This document shows, piece after piece, positions 15,486 through 23,383 of a DNA stretch of 39,015 bases. How positions within the stretch are numbered: the first letter of the stretch is position 1; each line of letters starts with the position of its first letter. This DNA is from Oscillospiraceae bacterium. Lineage in GTDB: Bacteria; Bacillota; Clostridia; Oscillospirales; Oscillospiraceae. Below the pieces are notes generated by a model. It made no database searches, was not told where the DNA came from, and worked only from the letters and a program-made list of their open reading frames with translations. Made by a program: the position numbers and the translations under genes. The DNA lies in the NCBI GenBank assembly GCA_902784305.1, contig CACZUK010000028.1, positions 1-39,015 of the forward strand. The letters are read 5' to 3'.

Positions 15486-17390
15486 ATGGCAAAGAAAGAG
15501 TTTAAGGCGGAATCCAAGCGGCTGCTGGACATGATGATCAACAGCATCTACACCCACAAGGAGATTTTCCTGCGGGAAATCATCTCCAACGCCAGCGACG
15601 CCATGGACAAGCTGGCCTATAAGGCCCTCACCGACGACCAGGTGGGCATGAACCGCGACGACTTCAAAATCAACATCACCATCAACAAGGACGCCCGCAC
15701 CCTCACCGTCTCCGACAACGGCATCGGCATGACCGAGGCGGAGCTGGAGGAGAATCTGGGCACCATTGCCCAGTCCGGCTCCCTCCAGTTCAAGCAGGAC
15801 ATGGAGCAGCAGGAGAATCTGGACATCATCGGCCAGTTCGGCGTGGGCTTCTACTCCGCCTTCATGGTGGCCGACCAGATCACCGTCATGACCCGGGCCT
15901 ACGGCAGCGACACCGGCTATATGTGGATGAGCAACGGCGCCGACGGCTATGAGATCACCCCCGTGAACAAGCCCACCGTGGGCACCGACGTGATCATGCA
16001 CCTCAAAGAGGACACCGAGGAGGAGAAGTACGGCGAGTTCCTGGAGCAGTACCGCGTTCAGGGCCTCATCAAGAAGTACTCCGACTATATCCACTACCCC
16101 ATCGAGATGATGATGACCAAGTCCCGCCAGAAGCCCAAGCCCGAGGACGCCGGCGACGACTACAAGCCCGAGTGGGAGGACTATCAGGAGATGGAGACCC
16201 TGAACTCCATGGTGCCCCTGTGGCAGCGCCCCAAGGACGAGGTGGAGCAGGAGGAGTACGACAGCTTCTATCAGGACAAGTTCGCCGACTACAAAAAGCC
16301 CCTGGACACCCTGCGGGTGAGCACCGAGGGCAACACCTCCTACACCGCCCTGCTCTTCATCCCCAGCCAGGCGCCCTATGACTTCTACACCCGGGAGTTC
16401 GAGAAGGGCCTCCAGCTCTACTCCTCCGGCGTGCTCATCATGGACAAGTGCGCCGACCTGCTGCCCGAGCACTTCCGCTTCGTCAAGGGCGTGGTGGACA
16501 CCCCCGACGTGTCCCTGAACATCTCCCGGGAAATGCTCCAGCACACCCGCAGCGTCAAGGTCATCGCCCGGAACCTGGAGAAGAAGATTCGCGCCGAGCT
16601 CCAGAAGCTGCTCAAGGACGAGCGGGAGAAGTACGAGGAGTTCTGGAAGGCCTTCGGTCCCCAGATCAAGTTCGGCACCTACGCCGACTACGGAGCCAAC
16701 AAGGACAGCCTCAAGGACCTGCTGATGTTCACCTCCTCCGCCAACGAGAAGGGCACCACCCTGGCCGAGTACAAGGAGCGCATGAAGGAGGAGCAGCCCT
16801 TCATCTACTACGCCGTGGGCGACGAGAGCGCCCAGCTGGGCAAGCTGCCTCAGGCCGAGCGCATTCTGGACCAGGGCTATGAGATTCTCTACCTGACCGA
16901 TGACATCGACCAGTTCGTCATGGAGGCGCTTCAGGAGTACGACGGCAAGAAGCTCAAGAGCATCAACGACGAGGACGCCCTGCCCGAGACCGAGGAGGAG
17001 AAGAAGGCCGCCGAGGAGAAGGCGGAGGCCGCCAAGGACGTGCTGGACTTCCTGAAGGAGAGTCTGGGCGACAAGATTAAGGAGGCCCGGGTGTCCAAAA
17101 TCCTCAAGTCCCACGCCGTGTGCATGACCTCCGACGGCCCCATCACCATCGAGATGGAGAAGAGCCTCAAGGCCCACGGCCAGGACATGATGGGCTTCAA
17201 GGCCGAGCGGGTGCTGGAGCTCAACCCCGACGCCCCCGTGTTCGCCGTGCTGAAGAGCGCCGTGACGGAGAACCCGGAGAAGGCGAAGACCATGGCTCAG
17301 GTACTCTACAACCAGGCCTTGCTCATCGCCGGGCTGCCTCTGGAAGATCCGGCGGGCTACAGCGATTTGGTTTGCAGCCTGATGGTGTAA
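15486..17390 (+). CDS. htpG: Molecular chaperone HtpG (Hsp90)
   Basis: ATP-driven dimeric cytosolic chaperone for late protein folding and stress survival. The 634 aa are the normal bacterial Hsp90 length. The GHKL ATPase site is intact: EIISNASDAMDKL (about 28-40), DNGIGMT (about 78-84), GTIAQSG, and the GQFGVGFYSAFMV lid-region motif (about 116-128). The middle domain carries the Hsp90 block around SLNISREMLQ. ATG 15486 has an AGAGG site about 10 nt upstream. A longer in-frame reading to 15399 lacks one and would extend into the CIRCE leader. Regulation is by HrcA through the operator upstream. The last 45 bases of the gene are repeated 187 bp downstream (see the repeat entry). Confidence 0.97.
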   Translation: MAKKEFKAESKRLLDMMINSIYTHKEIFLREIISNASDAMDKLAYKALTDDQVGMNRDDFKINITINKDARTLTVSDNGIGMTEAELEENLGTIAQSGSLQFKQDMEQQENLDIIGQFGVGFYSAFMVADQITVMTRAYGSDTGYMWMSNGADGYEITPVNKPTVGTDVIMHLKEDTEEEKYGEFLEQYRVQGLIKKYSDYIHYPIEMMMTKSRQKPKPEDAGDDYKPEWEDYQEMETLNSMVPLWQRPKDEVEQEEYDSFYQDKFADYKKPLDTLRVSTEGNTSYTALLFIPSQAPYDFYTREFEKGLQLYSSGVLIMDKCADLLPEHFRFVKGVVDTPDVSLNISREMLQHTRSVKVIARNLEKKIRAELQKLLKDEREKYEEFWKAFGPQIKFGTYADYGANKDSLKDLLMFTSSANEKGTTLAEYKERMKEEQPFIYYAVGDESAQLGKLPQAERILDQGYEILYLTDDIDQFVMEALQEYDGKKLKSINDEDALPETEEEKKAAEEKAEAAKDVLDFLKESLGDKIKEARVSKILKSHAVCMTSDGPITIEMEKSLKAHGQDMMGFKAERVLELNPDAPVFAVLKSAVTENPEKAKTMAQVLYNQALLIAGLPLEDPAGYSDLVCSLMV

Positions 17391-17578
17391 GTCAGCGCGC
17401 CGGGACAAACAAAAGCGAAACCAGCCGGGTCTTCCAGAGAATTGCCGCAGGCAATTCCCGCAGCCGGAATTGAGTTCCGGCGAGGATGTGAAGAAAAGGG
17501 GCCCCCGGCAAAGCGGGTCTTTGCCGGGGACAGATCCGGCGGGCTACAGCGATTTGGTTTGCAGCCTGATGGTGTAAG
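17345..17578. repeat. 47-bp direct repeat of the htpG 3' end flanking a 140-bp hairpin-rich insert
   Basis: The 47 bases 17345-17391 (the end of htpG, including its TAA) recur without mismatch at 17532-17578, a spacing of 187. The 140 bp between them carry three consecutive hairpins: GAATTGCC-gca-GGCAATTC (17439-17457), CCGGAA-ttgag-TTCCGG (17464-17480), and a 10-bp stem CCCCGGCAAA / TTTGCCGGGG (17503-17529). No open frame in the insert looks coding. The arrangement looks like insertion of a small structured element that duplicated a long target, or a site-specific event using the htpG end. The rest of the gap up to 17749 holds a GC hairpin near 17612-17634 and the next gene's promoter. Confidence 0.85.
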
Positions 17579-17685
17579 CCGTTCCCCTATTTCACAAAAA
17601 TAACCGCACCCCCTGCCCTTTTGGGCGGGGGGTCTGCGCGCTTCGGGGCGGTTGTAACAAATTGTAAATTTTTTTCGTTCCTCCA

Positions 17686-17714
17686 TTGAAAAAAACCGCC
17701 GGATATGATAGGAT
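17686..17714 (+). promoter_or_regulatory. Promoter of the solute-binding lipoprotein gene
   Basis: TTGAAA (17686-17691), 17-nt spacer, TAGGAT (17709-17714). It follows an AT-rich stretch with a T-run and lies 36 nt upstream of the ATG. Confidence 0.7.
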
Positions 17715-17749
17715 AGGGAACAGTGAATCCATACGGGAGTGTTGTCCTT

Positions 17750-18781
17750 ATGATACGCAGAATTTCCGCGGTTCTCCTGACCCTCTGCCTGCTGCTGGTG
17801 GTGGCCAGCTGCTCACAGGGCGGCGGCCTTTCCAGCAACCCCGCCATGGTGATGGTGGGCATCTCCATGACCGGCAAGGACCAGAGCGCAGGGACCGGCG
17901 AGGCCATCCAGTCCACACTGGAGGAGGCCGGCCACACGGTGGAGCTGGCCTATGCCCAGACCGCCGAGGAGCAAAACGAACAGATTGCCGCCCTGGTCAA
18001 GGATGGGGCAGCGGTCCTGATTATTTCTCCGGTGGACACCCTGGAGGTGGAGCAGATGCTTTCCTCCGGCAAGACAGACGTGTCCAATGTGGCGGTCATC
18101 GCCTGCGGGGCGCCCATCGCCTCCGACTGCGTCAGGGCCTATGTGGGACCGGATTTCTACGACTCCGCACGGCAGCAGGCCAACCGGGTGGTGCAGGTGC
18201 TGGGGCTGGAGCAGCCCGGCTCCGGGACGTATCAGGGCGAGGCCAGCACCGTGGAGCTGGTGGCCGGAAACGGCGCACAGCGCTGCATTGAGGGTGCCAT
18301 GGAGGTGCTTCAGCCCTATGTGGACGCGGGAATGATTGAACTGCCCTCCGGCGCGGACGTGGAGAGCTGCCACACCCAGGACGCCGAGGCGCGCATCCAG
18401 GAGCTGTGCAGGAGCACCTACGCCCAGCGGGAGATGGACGCGGTGCTGTGCCTGGGCGAGGGCCAGGCGGAGCAGGTGGTCAAGGGCCTGATGAGCAGCT
18501 ATTCCGGCGCGGCCTTCCCCGTGGTGACGGGCTACGGCTGCAATGAGGAGTCGGTGCAGTATCTTGCGGCCCATCTGCTGAGCATGGTGGCCTACTGCGA
18601 GGAGCAGGACCCCGCGCAGCTGACCGAAAAGGCCGTCTCCGCAGCCAACTCCGCCAATGCCGAGGAGACCGGAGACACCGTCATCGCCTGCAAGCTGGTG
18701 ACGGCGGAGAACTACAAGAAGCTGCTGGTGGACACCGGCCTGTACAAGGCCCACAAGGGCGGCACCTTCACCAAAAACTAA
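17750..18781 (+). CDS. Periplasmic-binding-protein-fold lipoprotein (sugar-binding type)
   Basis: A 343-aa lipid-anchored solute-binding protein. After a basic start (MIRR) and a hydrophobic core comes a lipobox VASC (Cys about 21). The rest follows the type I periplasmic binding fold of ribose/ChvE-like proteins: VGISMTGKDQ, EEQNEQIAALVKDGAAVLIISPVD (split-lobe ligand site), and MDAVLCLGEGQAEQVVKGL near 240. The ligand is unknown and may be a sugar or autoinducer-like compound. No ABC permease or ATPase gene is adjacent, so it may serve a distant transporter or a sensor kinase. ATG 17750 has GGGAG 10 nt upstream. A GTG at 17723 is less likely, because it would put nine residues before the signal peptide. 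Confidence 0.82.
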   Translation: MIRRISAVLLTLCLLLVVASCSQGGGLSSNPAMVMVGISMTGKDQSAGTGEAIQSTLEEAGHTVELAYAQTAEEQNEQIAALVKDGAAVLIISPVDTLEVEQMLSSGKTDVSNVAVIACGAPIASDCVRAYVGPDFYDSARQQANRVVQVLGLEQPGSGTYQGEASTVELVAGNGAQRCIEGAMEVLQPYVDAGMIELPSGADVESCHTQDAEARIQELCRSTYAQREMDAVLCLGEGQAEQVVKGLMSSYSGAAFPVVTGYGCNEESVQYLAAHLLSMVAYCEEQDPAQLTEKAVSAANSANAEETGDTVIACKLVTAENYKKLLVDTGLYKAHKGGTFTKN

Positions 18782-18795
18782 AAAATCCATCAAAA

Positions 18796-18828
18796 ACGCC
18801 CCAATCCGCACGGACTGGGGCGTCTTTT
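18796..18828. terminator. Bidirectional intrinsic terminator between convergent genes
   Basis: A stem of ACGCCCC (18796-18802) with GGGGCGT (18817-18823), then CTTTT on the plus strand and a T-run (A-run 18792-18796) on the minus strand. It ends both the lipoprotein gene and the CBS gene. Confidence 0.85.
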
Positions 18829-19262
18829 CACAGTTTGCGCCGGGCCACGTTCCCGGAAATCTCGCTCAGGGCCGACGCGGCCTCCATCTCACAGCGGTGG
18901 GCCAGAGCCAGGTCCCCCAGGGAAATCATCCCCCGGACCTGGCCCTCCTCCACCACCGGCAGGCGGCGAATCTGGGCGCGGGCCATGCGTTTGGCGGCCT
19001 GCTTCGCGTCCTCGCCGGGGGCCACCACCGTCAGCTCCCGGCTCATGATGTCCTCCACGCTGACCCGGCTGGGGTCCTGGTCCGCGGCGATGCAGCGGGT
19101 GACAATGTCTCGGTCGGTGACAATGCCCACCAGCGCCCCGTCGTAGGTGCACACCGGCAGCGCTCCCAGATTGTGCCGCGTCAGCAGCCGGGCGGCCAGG
19201 GCGGCGCTCTCCTGGGGCGTGATGGTCACCACCGACGCCGTCATCAAATCCCGTACCTGCAC
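18828..19262 (-). CDS. CBS-domain pair protein
   Basis: A 144-aa stand-alone Bateman module made of two CBS domains (about 1-62 and 70-125). Such modules bind adenosine nucleotides and modulate partners. Typical strings are VRDLMT, GALPVCTYDGALVGIVTDRDIV and IRRLPVVEEGQVRGMISLGDLA. The T-D-R-D and S-L-G-D positions are the usual ribose/phosphate contacts. Its partner is unknown, as it is not fused to any enzyme and has no operon mate. The likely start is GTG 19262, with GGAGG 7 nt upstream. The ATG at 19277 overlaps that ribosome site and would add only a short non-conserved tail. Confidence 0.88.
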   Translation of the reverse strand: MQVRDLMTASVVTITPQESAALAARLLTRHNLGALPVCTYDGALVGIVTDRDIVTRCIAADQDPSRVSVEDIMSRELTVVAPGEDAKQAAKRMARAQIRRLPVVEEGQVRGMISLGDLALAHRCEMEAASALSEISGNVARRKL

Positions 19263-19284
19263 AGCAATCCCTCCCATCTCAGTG

Positions 19285-19342
19285 AAAAGCCCTCTGTCCG
19301 AGGGACATACCGTTGTCAGTATGCCGCGGACAGAGGGCTTTT
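19285..19342 (-). terminator. Terminator of the parC-htrA unit
   Basis: A perfect 16-bp inverted repeat, 19285-19300 with 19327-19342. Both arms end in four A/T pairs, so it works on both strands. It lies 17 nt past the htrA stop. Confidence 0.88.
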
Positions 19343-19358
19343 ATGCACATTTGTTTCC

Positions 19359-20852
19359 TTAGGAACTGCGCAGAAATAAATCGCACATTTCAGGCTTGCC
19401 CTGCTTGCCCTGAGCTTCGTTGGAAAATCTTGTGTTACACAAAGTAGCACTGCGATGGCCCACCTGCTCCGCGGGAACCAGCTTCACCGAAATCTCGCCC
19501 AGACTCCGGAAGTGGTAGTCGCTCAGCGCCTCCGAGCTCGCCGCGACGGTGCCCGGGTCGCTCTCCGGGTCGCTCTCCGGGTCTGCCTGGGCGGAGGAGT
19601 CCTCCGCCTCCTGAAGGGCCCGCAGGCGCTCCACCAGGGCGTCGTCCCGCCACACGGTCAGGCGCACGCTCTCCCCCGCCTTCAGGCCGTCGATGGCGTC
19701 CCGGAACTCCAGCACGCTCTGCACCGGCGTGCCGTTGACGGCGGTGATGATGTCGCCCACCTGAATGTCGTGGTTGGCCACGTCCGAGTTGGGGTCTATG
19801 GTGGTGACCCAGAGCCCTTCGGGGATGTCGTTGACGTGGGCGCGGGCCTCGTTGATGCTCTGGCAGCTGATGCCCAGCACCGCCCGGGAGATGGAGCCGT
19901 TTTGGACCAGCTCCTCGACGATGCTCTTCACCGTCCGGGAGGGGATGGCCATGCCCATGTTCTCAATGCTGGTGCCGCCGTTGGACCGGCTCAGCTTCAT
20001 GTTCACCACCCCGATGACCTGCCCCCAGGCGTTGAAGAGGGGGCCGCCGGAGTTGCCGGAGTTGATGGGCGCGGTGGTCTGAATCAGGCGCATGACGCCG
20101 ATGCTGGAGCTGACCTGCCGGTTCAGCCCGGAGATGATGCCGCTGGTGAGGGTGCTGCGGAACTCCGGGCGCACCGGGTCGCCGATGGAGTAAACGTCCT
20201 CCCCCACCACCAGCTGGTCGGAGTCAAAAAACCGGACGCAGGGCAGGTCCTGAGCGTCGATTTTCAGCACGGCCAGGTCGGTCTGAGCGTCGCTGGCCAC
20301 CAGCCGGGCCTCAAAGGAGCGGCCGTCGGTCAGGGCGACGGTGCAGCTCTGGGCGTCGGCCACCACATGGGCGCAGGTGAGCAGGAAGCCGTCGGGGGTG
20401 AGCGTCATCCCGGAGCCGTAGGCGGCGCTGCTGCCGGCGTAGACCGTCAGGCTGACGGTGGCGGGGAGCTGCTGCGCGTAGAGCTCAGCGGCGGTGAGGG
20501 CCGCTCCGCTGTGTTCGGTGAACTCGATGGTCAGGCCGCTGGCGTCCCCCTGGTACTGCGGGAGGGTGTAGGAGGGGTCGGACTCCTGGTTCACCTCCGG
20601 GTCGTCCTCGTAGGGCTGGAGAAAGCCCTTGTCCTGGCTCTCGGAGCCGGAGTCGGTGTGGGAGGTCAGAGACAGCCTCTGGCTCAGCAGCAGCACCAGA
20701 AGCACCAGCAGGATGCCTGTCAGGGCGCCGATGAGTCCAATCACCAGGGGCGGGAGGGGCCGCTGGCCGCGGCTGCGTCTGGCACGGCGGCGCTCAGACT
20801 CCTCCGGGGGCTGCTGGGAGGGACGGGGGTGTTCCGGGAGGGTGGAAAACAT
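19359..20852 (-). CDS. htrA: HtrA/DegP-like membrane-anchored serine protease with PDZ domain
   Basis: Surface quality-control protease. At 497 aa it has a basic cytoplasmic N-terminus, one membrane segment (about 36-58), an acidic linker, a trypsin-like domain and a single PDZ domain (about 315-405). The catalytic triad is visible: His162 in TCAHVV, Asp192 in TDLAVL and Ser268 in GNSGGP. PDZ text includes the GLWVTTIDPNSDVA and GDIITAVNGTPV segments. ATG 20852 has GAGGAG six bases upstream. It follows parC by 48 nt, so they are probably co-transcribed. After the PDZ the protein has an acidic Ser/Asp-Pro repeat and a final 30 or so residues of unrelated composition (Cys-rich, ending MCDLFLRSS), perhaps from a repeat element that replaced the native stop. 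Confidence 0.93.
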   Translation of the reverse strand: MFSTLPEHPRPSQQPPEESERRRARRSRGQRPLPPLVIGLIGALTGILLVLLVLLLSQRLSLTSHTDSGSESQDKGFLQPYEDDPEVNQESDPSYTLPQYQGDASGLTIEFTEHSGAALTAAELYAQQLPATVSLTVYAGSSAAYGSGMTLTPDGFLLTCAHVVADAQSCTVALTDGRSFEARLVASDAQTDLAVLKIDAQDLPCVRFFDSDQLVVGEDVYSIGDPVRPEFRSTLTSGIISGLNRQVSSSIGVMRLIQTTAPINSGNSGGPLFNAWGQVIGVVNMKLSRSNGGTSIENMGMAIPSRTVKSIVEELVQNGSISRAVLGISCQSINEARAHVNDIPEGLWVTTIDPNSDVANHDIQVGDIITAVNGTPVQSVLEFRDAIDGLKAGESVRLTVWRDDALVERLRALQEAEDSSAQADPESDPESDPGTVAASSEALSDYHFRSLGEISVKLVPAEQVGHRSATLCNTRFSNEAQGKQGKPEMCDLFLRSS

Positions 20853-20900
20853 GATAATCTCCTCTGTTTCTCTCAAAAAAGGTCAAAAACTGGGGCGTGC

Positions 20901-23132
20901 TCAGAGGCTCAGCTGCTCCTCGCCCTTGTCCTCCGGCTTGAGCAGGGCGCCCAGGCCGGGCAGCGTGCGGGCCCGGTAGCGGGCGGCGTTGACGATGGTG
21001 GTCTCGGACAGGGGCAGGGCGTGGTTGAGGGTGAATCGGCCCTTGAGCTTGAGCACGGCCACGCCCTGGGTGGTGCGGGTGCTCTTGGGGGTGAGCATGG
21101 AGGAGTGGAAGACGATGGCCCGGTTCTCGGTGGAGTAGACGGCCAGCTCCTGCTCCTCCCGCAGCAGCAGGATGGACTTCAGGGGGCTGACGGCGGAGTA
21201 GACGCCGGTGAGGCGCTTGCGCTTCGTGGCGGTCTGGTACTTGCTCAGCTCCACCCGGGCCACCTTGCCGTTCTCAAAGAAGAAGAACAGGGAGCCGGAG
21301 TAGTCCCCGCTCAGGCAGGCCCAAATCACAGTCTCGCCCTCGTCCATGCCCAGCCGGGAGGGCAGGTACTCGCCCAGAACACTGGCCTTGGTGTCGGGGA
21401 AGTCCCCCACCCGGGCCTTGTAGCACTGCTGACGGTCGGTGAAGAACAGCAGCTCCTGGGCGGTGGAGGTCTCCCAGTACTGGCTGGGTCCGTCGCCCTC
21501 CTTGTACTTCTGGTCGCTGGCCATGCGAAGGGACTGGGGCGTGATTTTCTTGAAGTAGCCCTCCCGGGAGAGGAAGCAGTGGACGGGGGTGTCCGGCAGC
21601 TCCTCGGCCTCGGTCTCGGTGTCCTCGCTGTAGTCGTAGAGGATTTCGGTGCGCCGGGGCTGGGCGTACTGCTTCTTCACGGCCTGAAGCTCGGAGATGA
21701 TGATGCGCCGGACCCGCTGGGGCCGCTCCACCACGTCCTGGAGGTCGTCGATTTCGTCCCGGAGCTGGTCCACCTCGGCGGTGCGTTTGAGGATATATTC
21801 CTTGTTGATGTTGCGCAGGCGGATTTCCGCCACATACTCCGCCTGGAGCTGGTCGATGCCGAAGCCGATCATCAGGTTGGGGATGACCTCGGCGTCGGAC
21901 TCCGTCTCCCGGATGATTTTGATGGCCTTGTCGATGTCCAGCAGGATTTTTTGCAGGCCCAGCAGCAGGTGGAGCTTTTCCTGCTTCTTCTTGCACTCGT
22001 ACCAGGCACGGCGGCGCACGCAGTCCATGCGCCAGGCAATCCACTCGTCCAGAATCTCCCCCACGCCCATGACCTTGGGGGTGCCGGAGATGAGGATGTT
22101 GAAGTTGCAGGGGCAGGCGTCCTGGAGGGGGGTCAGGCGGCACAGCCGGGCCATGAGCTTGTCCGGGTCCGCGCCCCGCTTGAGGTCGATGGTGAGCTTG
22201 AGGCCGTTGAGGTCGGTTTCATCCCGCATATCGGCGATTTCCCGCACCTTTCCGCTCTTTACCAGGTCGGAGACCTTGTCCATGATGGCCTCCACGGTGG
22301 TGGTGTAGGGAATCTCGTAGATTTCGATGAGGTTTTCGCTCTTCACATAGCGCCAGCGGCCCCGGACCTTCAGGGAGCCGCGGCCGGTGCGGTAGACCTG
22401 CTCCAGGGCGGCGCGGTCGTAGAGGAGCTGGGCGCCGGTGGGGAAGTCGGGGGCCTTGAGGGTGTCCAGCAAATCGGCCTCCGGGTGGCGCATGCGCACG
22501 ATGGCGGCCTCGCAGACCTCCCCCAGGTTGAAGCCGCACACATTGGAGGCCATGCCCACGGCGATGCCCTGGTTGGCGCTCACCAGCACGTTGGGGAAGC
22601 TGGTGGGCAGCAGGGTGGGTTCCTTCAGGGTGCCATCGTAGTTGTCCACAAAGTCCACGGTGTCCTTGTCGATGTCCCGGAACAGCTCCTGACAGATGGG
22701 GTCCAGCTTTACCTCGGTGTAGCGGCTGGCGGCCCAGGCCATGTCCCGGGAGTAGACCTTGCCGAAGTTGCCCTTGGAGTCCACCAGCGGGTGGAGCAGG
22801 GCGCCGTAGCCCCGGCTCAGGCGCACCATGGTGTCGTAGATGGCCGCGTCGCCGTGGGGGTTGAGCTTCATGGTGGCGCCCACCACATTGGCGCTCTTGG
22901 TGCGCGCGCCGTTGAGCAGCTTCATCTGGTACATGGTGTACAGCAGCTTCCGGTGGCTGGGCTTGAGGCCGTCGATTTCGGGAATGGCCCGGGAGACGAT
23001 GACGCTCATGGCGTAGGGCATATAGTTCAGCTCCAGCGTCTCGGTGATGGGCTGCTCCAGCACCTGGGCGTGGAGGCCGCGAACCTTGTCGCCGGCGGCT
23101 CTGGGGGCGTTCTTCTTGGTTTTTCTGGCCAT
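20901..23132 (-). CDS. parC: DNA topoisomerase IV subunit A-like (ParC/GyrA family)
   Basis: Breakage-reunion subunit of a type IIA topoisomerase, which separates daughter chromosomes or relaxes DNA. The 743 aa open with the conserved winged-helix core (YMPYAMSVIVSRAIPEIDGLKPSHRK). The catalytic tyrosine is Tyr138 in SRYTEV. The quinolone-determining region reads GDAAIYDT, with Ala96 where E. coli GyrA has Ser83 and Asp100 where it has Asp87. No GyrA-box (QRRGGKG) is seen in the C-terminal blades, which favours ParC over GyrA. ATG 23132 has TGAGG six bases upstream; ATG 23138 and GTG 23144 are alternatives. The B subunit gene (parE) usually lies directly upstream but is absent here. Confidence 0.88.
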   Translation of the reverse strand: MARKTKKNAPRAAGDKVRGLHAQVLEQPITETLELNYMPYAMSVIVSRAIPEIDGLKPSHRKLLYTMYQMKLLNGARTKSANVVGATMKLNPHGDAAIYDTMVRLSRGYGALLHPLVDSKGNFGKVYSRDMAWAASRYTEVKLDPICQELFRDIDKDTVDFVDNYDGTLKEPTLLPTSFPNVLVSANQGIAVGMASNVCGFNLGEVCEAAIVRMRHPEADLLDTLKAPDFPTGAQLLYDRAALEQVYRTGRGSLKVRGRWRYVKSENLIEIYEIPYTTTVEAIMDKVSDLVKSGKVREIADMRDETDLNGLKLTIDLKRGADPDKLMARLCRLTPLQDACPCNFNILISGTPKVMGVGEILDEWIAWRMDCVRRRAWYECKKKQEKLHLLLGLQKILLDIDKAIKIIRETESDAEVIPNLMIGFGIDQLQAEYVAEIRLRNINKEYILKRTAEVDQLRDEIDDLQDVVERPQRVRRIIISELQAVKKQYAQPRRTEILYDYSEDTETEAEELPDTPVHCFLSREGYFKKITPQSLRMASDQKYKEGDGPSQYWETSTAQELLFFTDRQQCYKARVGDFPDTKASVLGEYLPSRLGMDEGETVIWACLSGDYSGSLFFFFENGKVARVELSKYQTATKRKRLTGVYSAVSPLKSILLLREEQELAVYSTENRAIVFHSSMLTPKSTRTTQGVAVLKLKGRFTLNHALPLSETTIVNAARYRARTLPGLGALLKPEDKGEEQLSL

Positions 23133-23254
23133 TGGCATCCTCACTTCTTCGAATCAGTATCGTCCCACAGTATAGCACGTCCGCCGGAGCCGCGCAAGGG
23201 CGGACTGCGGCGCAGGCGCGTCAGCGGCCGATTCGCCCGAAGCGGAAAAGAAAT

Positions 23255-23283
23255 TTGACAAAAGAGACAGGGTGTTGTAGAAT
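23255..23283 (+). promoter_or_regulatory. Strong promoter of the exported C39/beta-helix cluster
   Basis: TTGACA (23255-23260), 17-nt spacer, TAGAAT (23278-23283), nearly a consensus sigma-A promoter. It lies 100 nt before the first gene of the cluster. No terminator was seen between the three genes that follow, so it may drive all of them. Confidence 0.85.
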
Positions 23284-23383
23284 AGGAAATCGTGATAGTT
23301 TGCCTCTTTTTCGCCCCGCTGTCCCGGCGGAAGAGGGGAAAAGGATACGAATTTGTTCGTGAGCGACCGTCTGGAGGAGTTGT

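Noticed and set aside
15462..17408. 648-codon minus-strand frame opposite htpG
   Set aside because: Shadow of the Hsp90 gene; low-complexity Leu/Val/Gly/His text.
19455..23258. Very long open frame (1267 codons) on the plus strand opposite htrA and parC
   Set aside because: Antisense shadow of two well-supported minus-strand genes. The Gly/Val/His/Leu-rich text is typical of GC-rich antisense frames and has no ribosome site.
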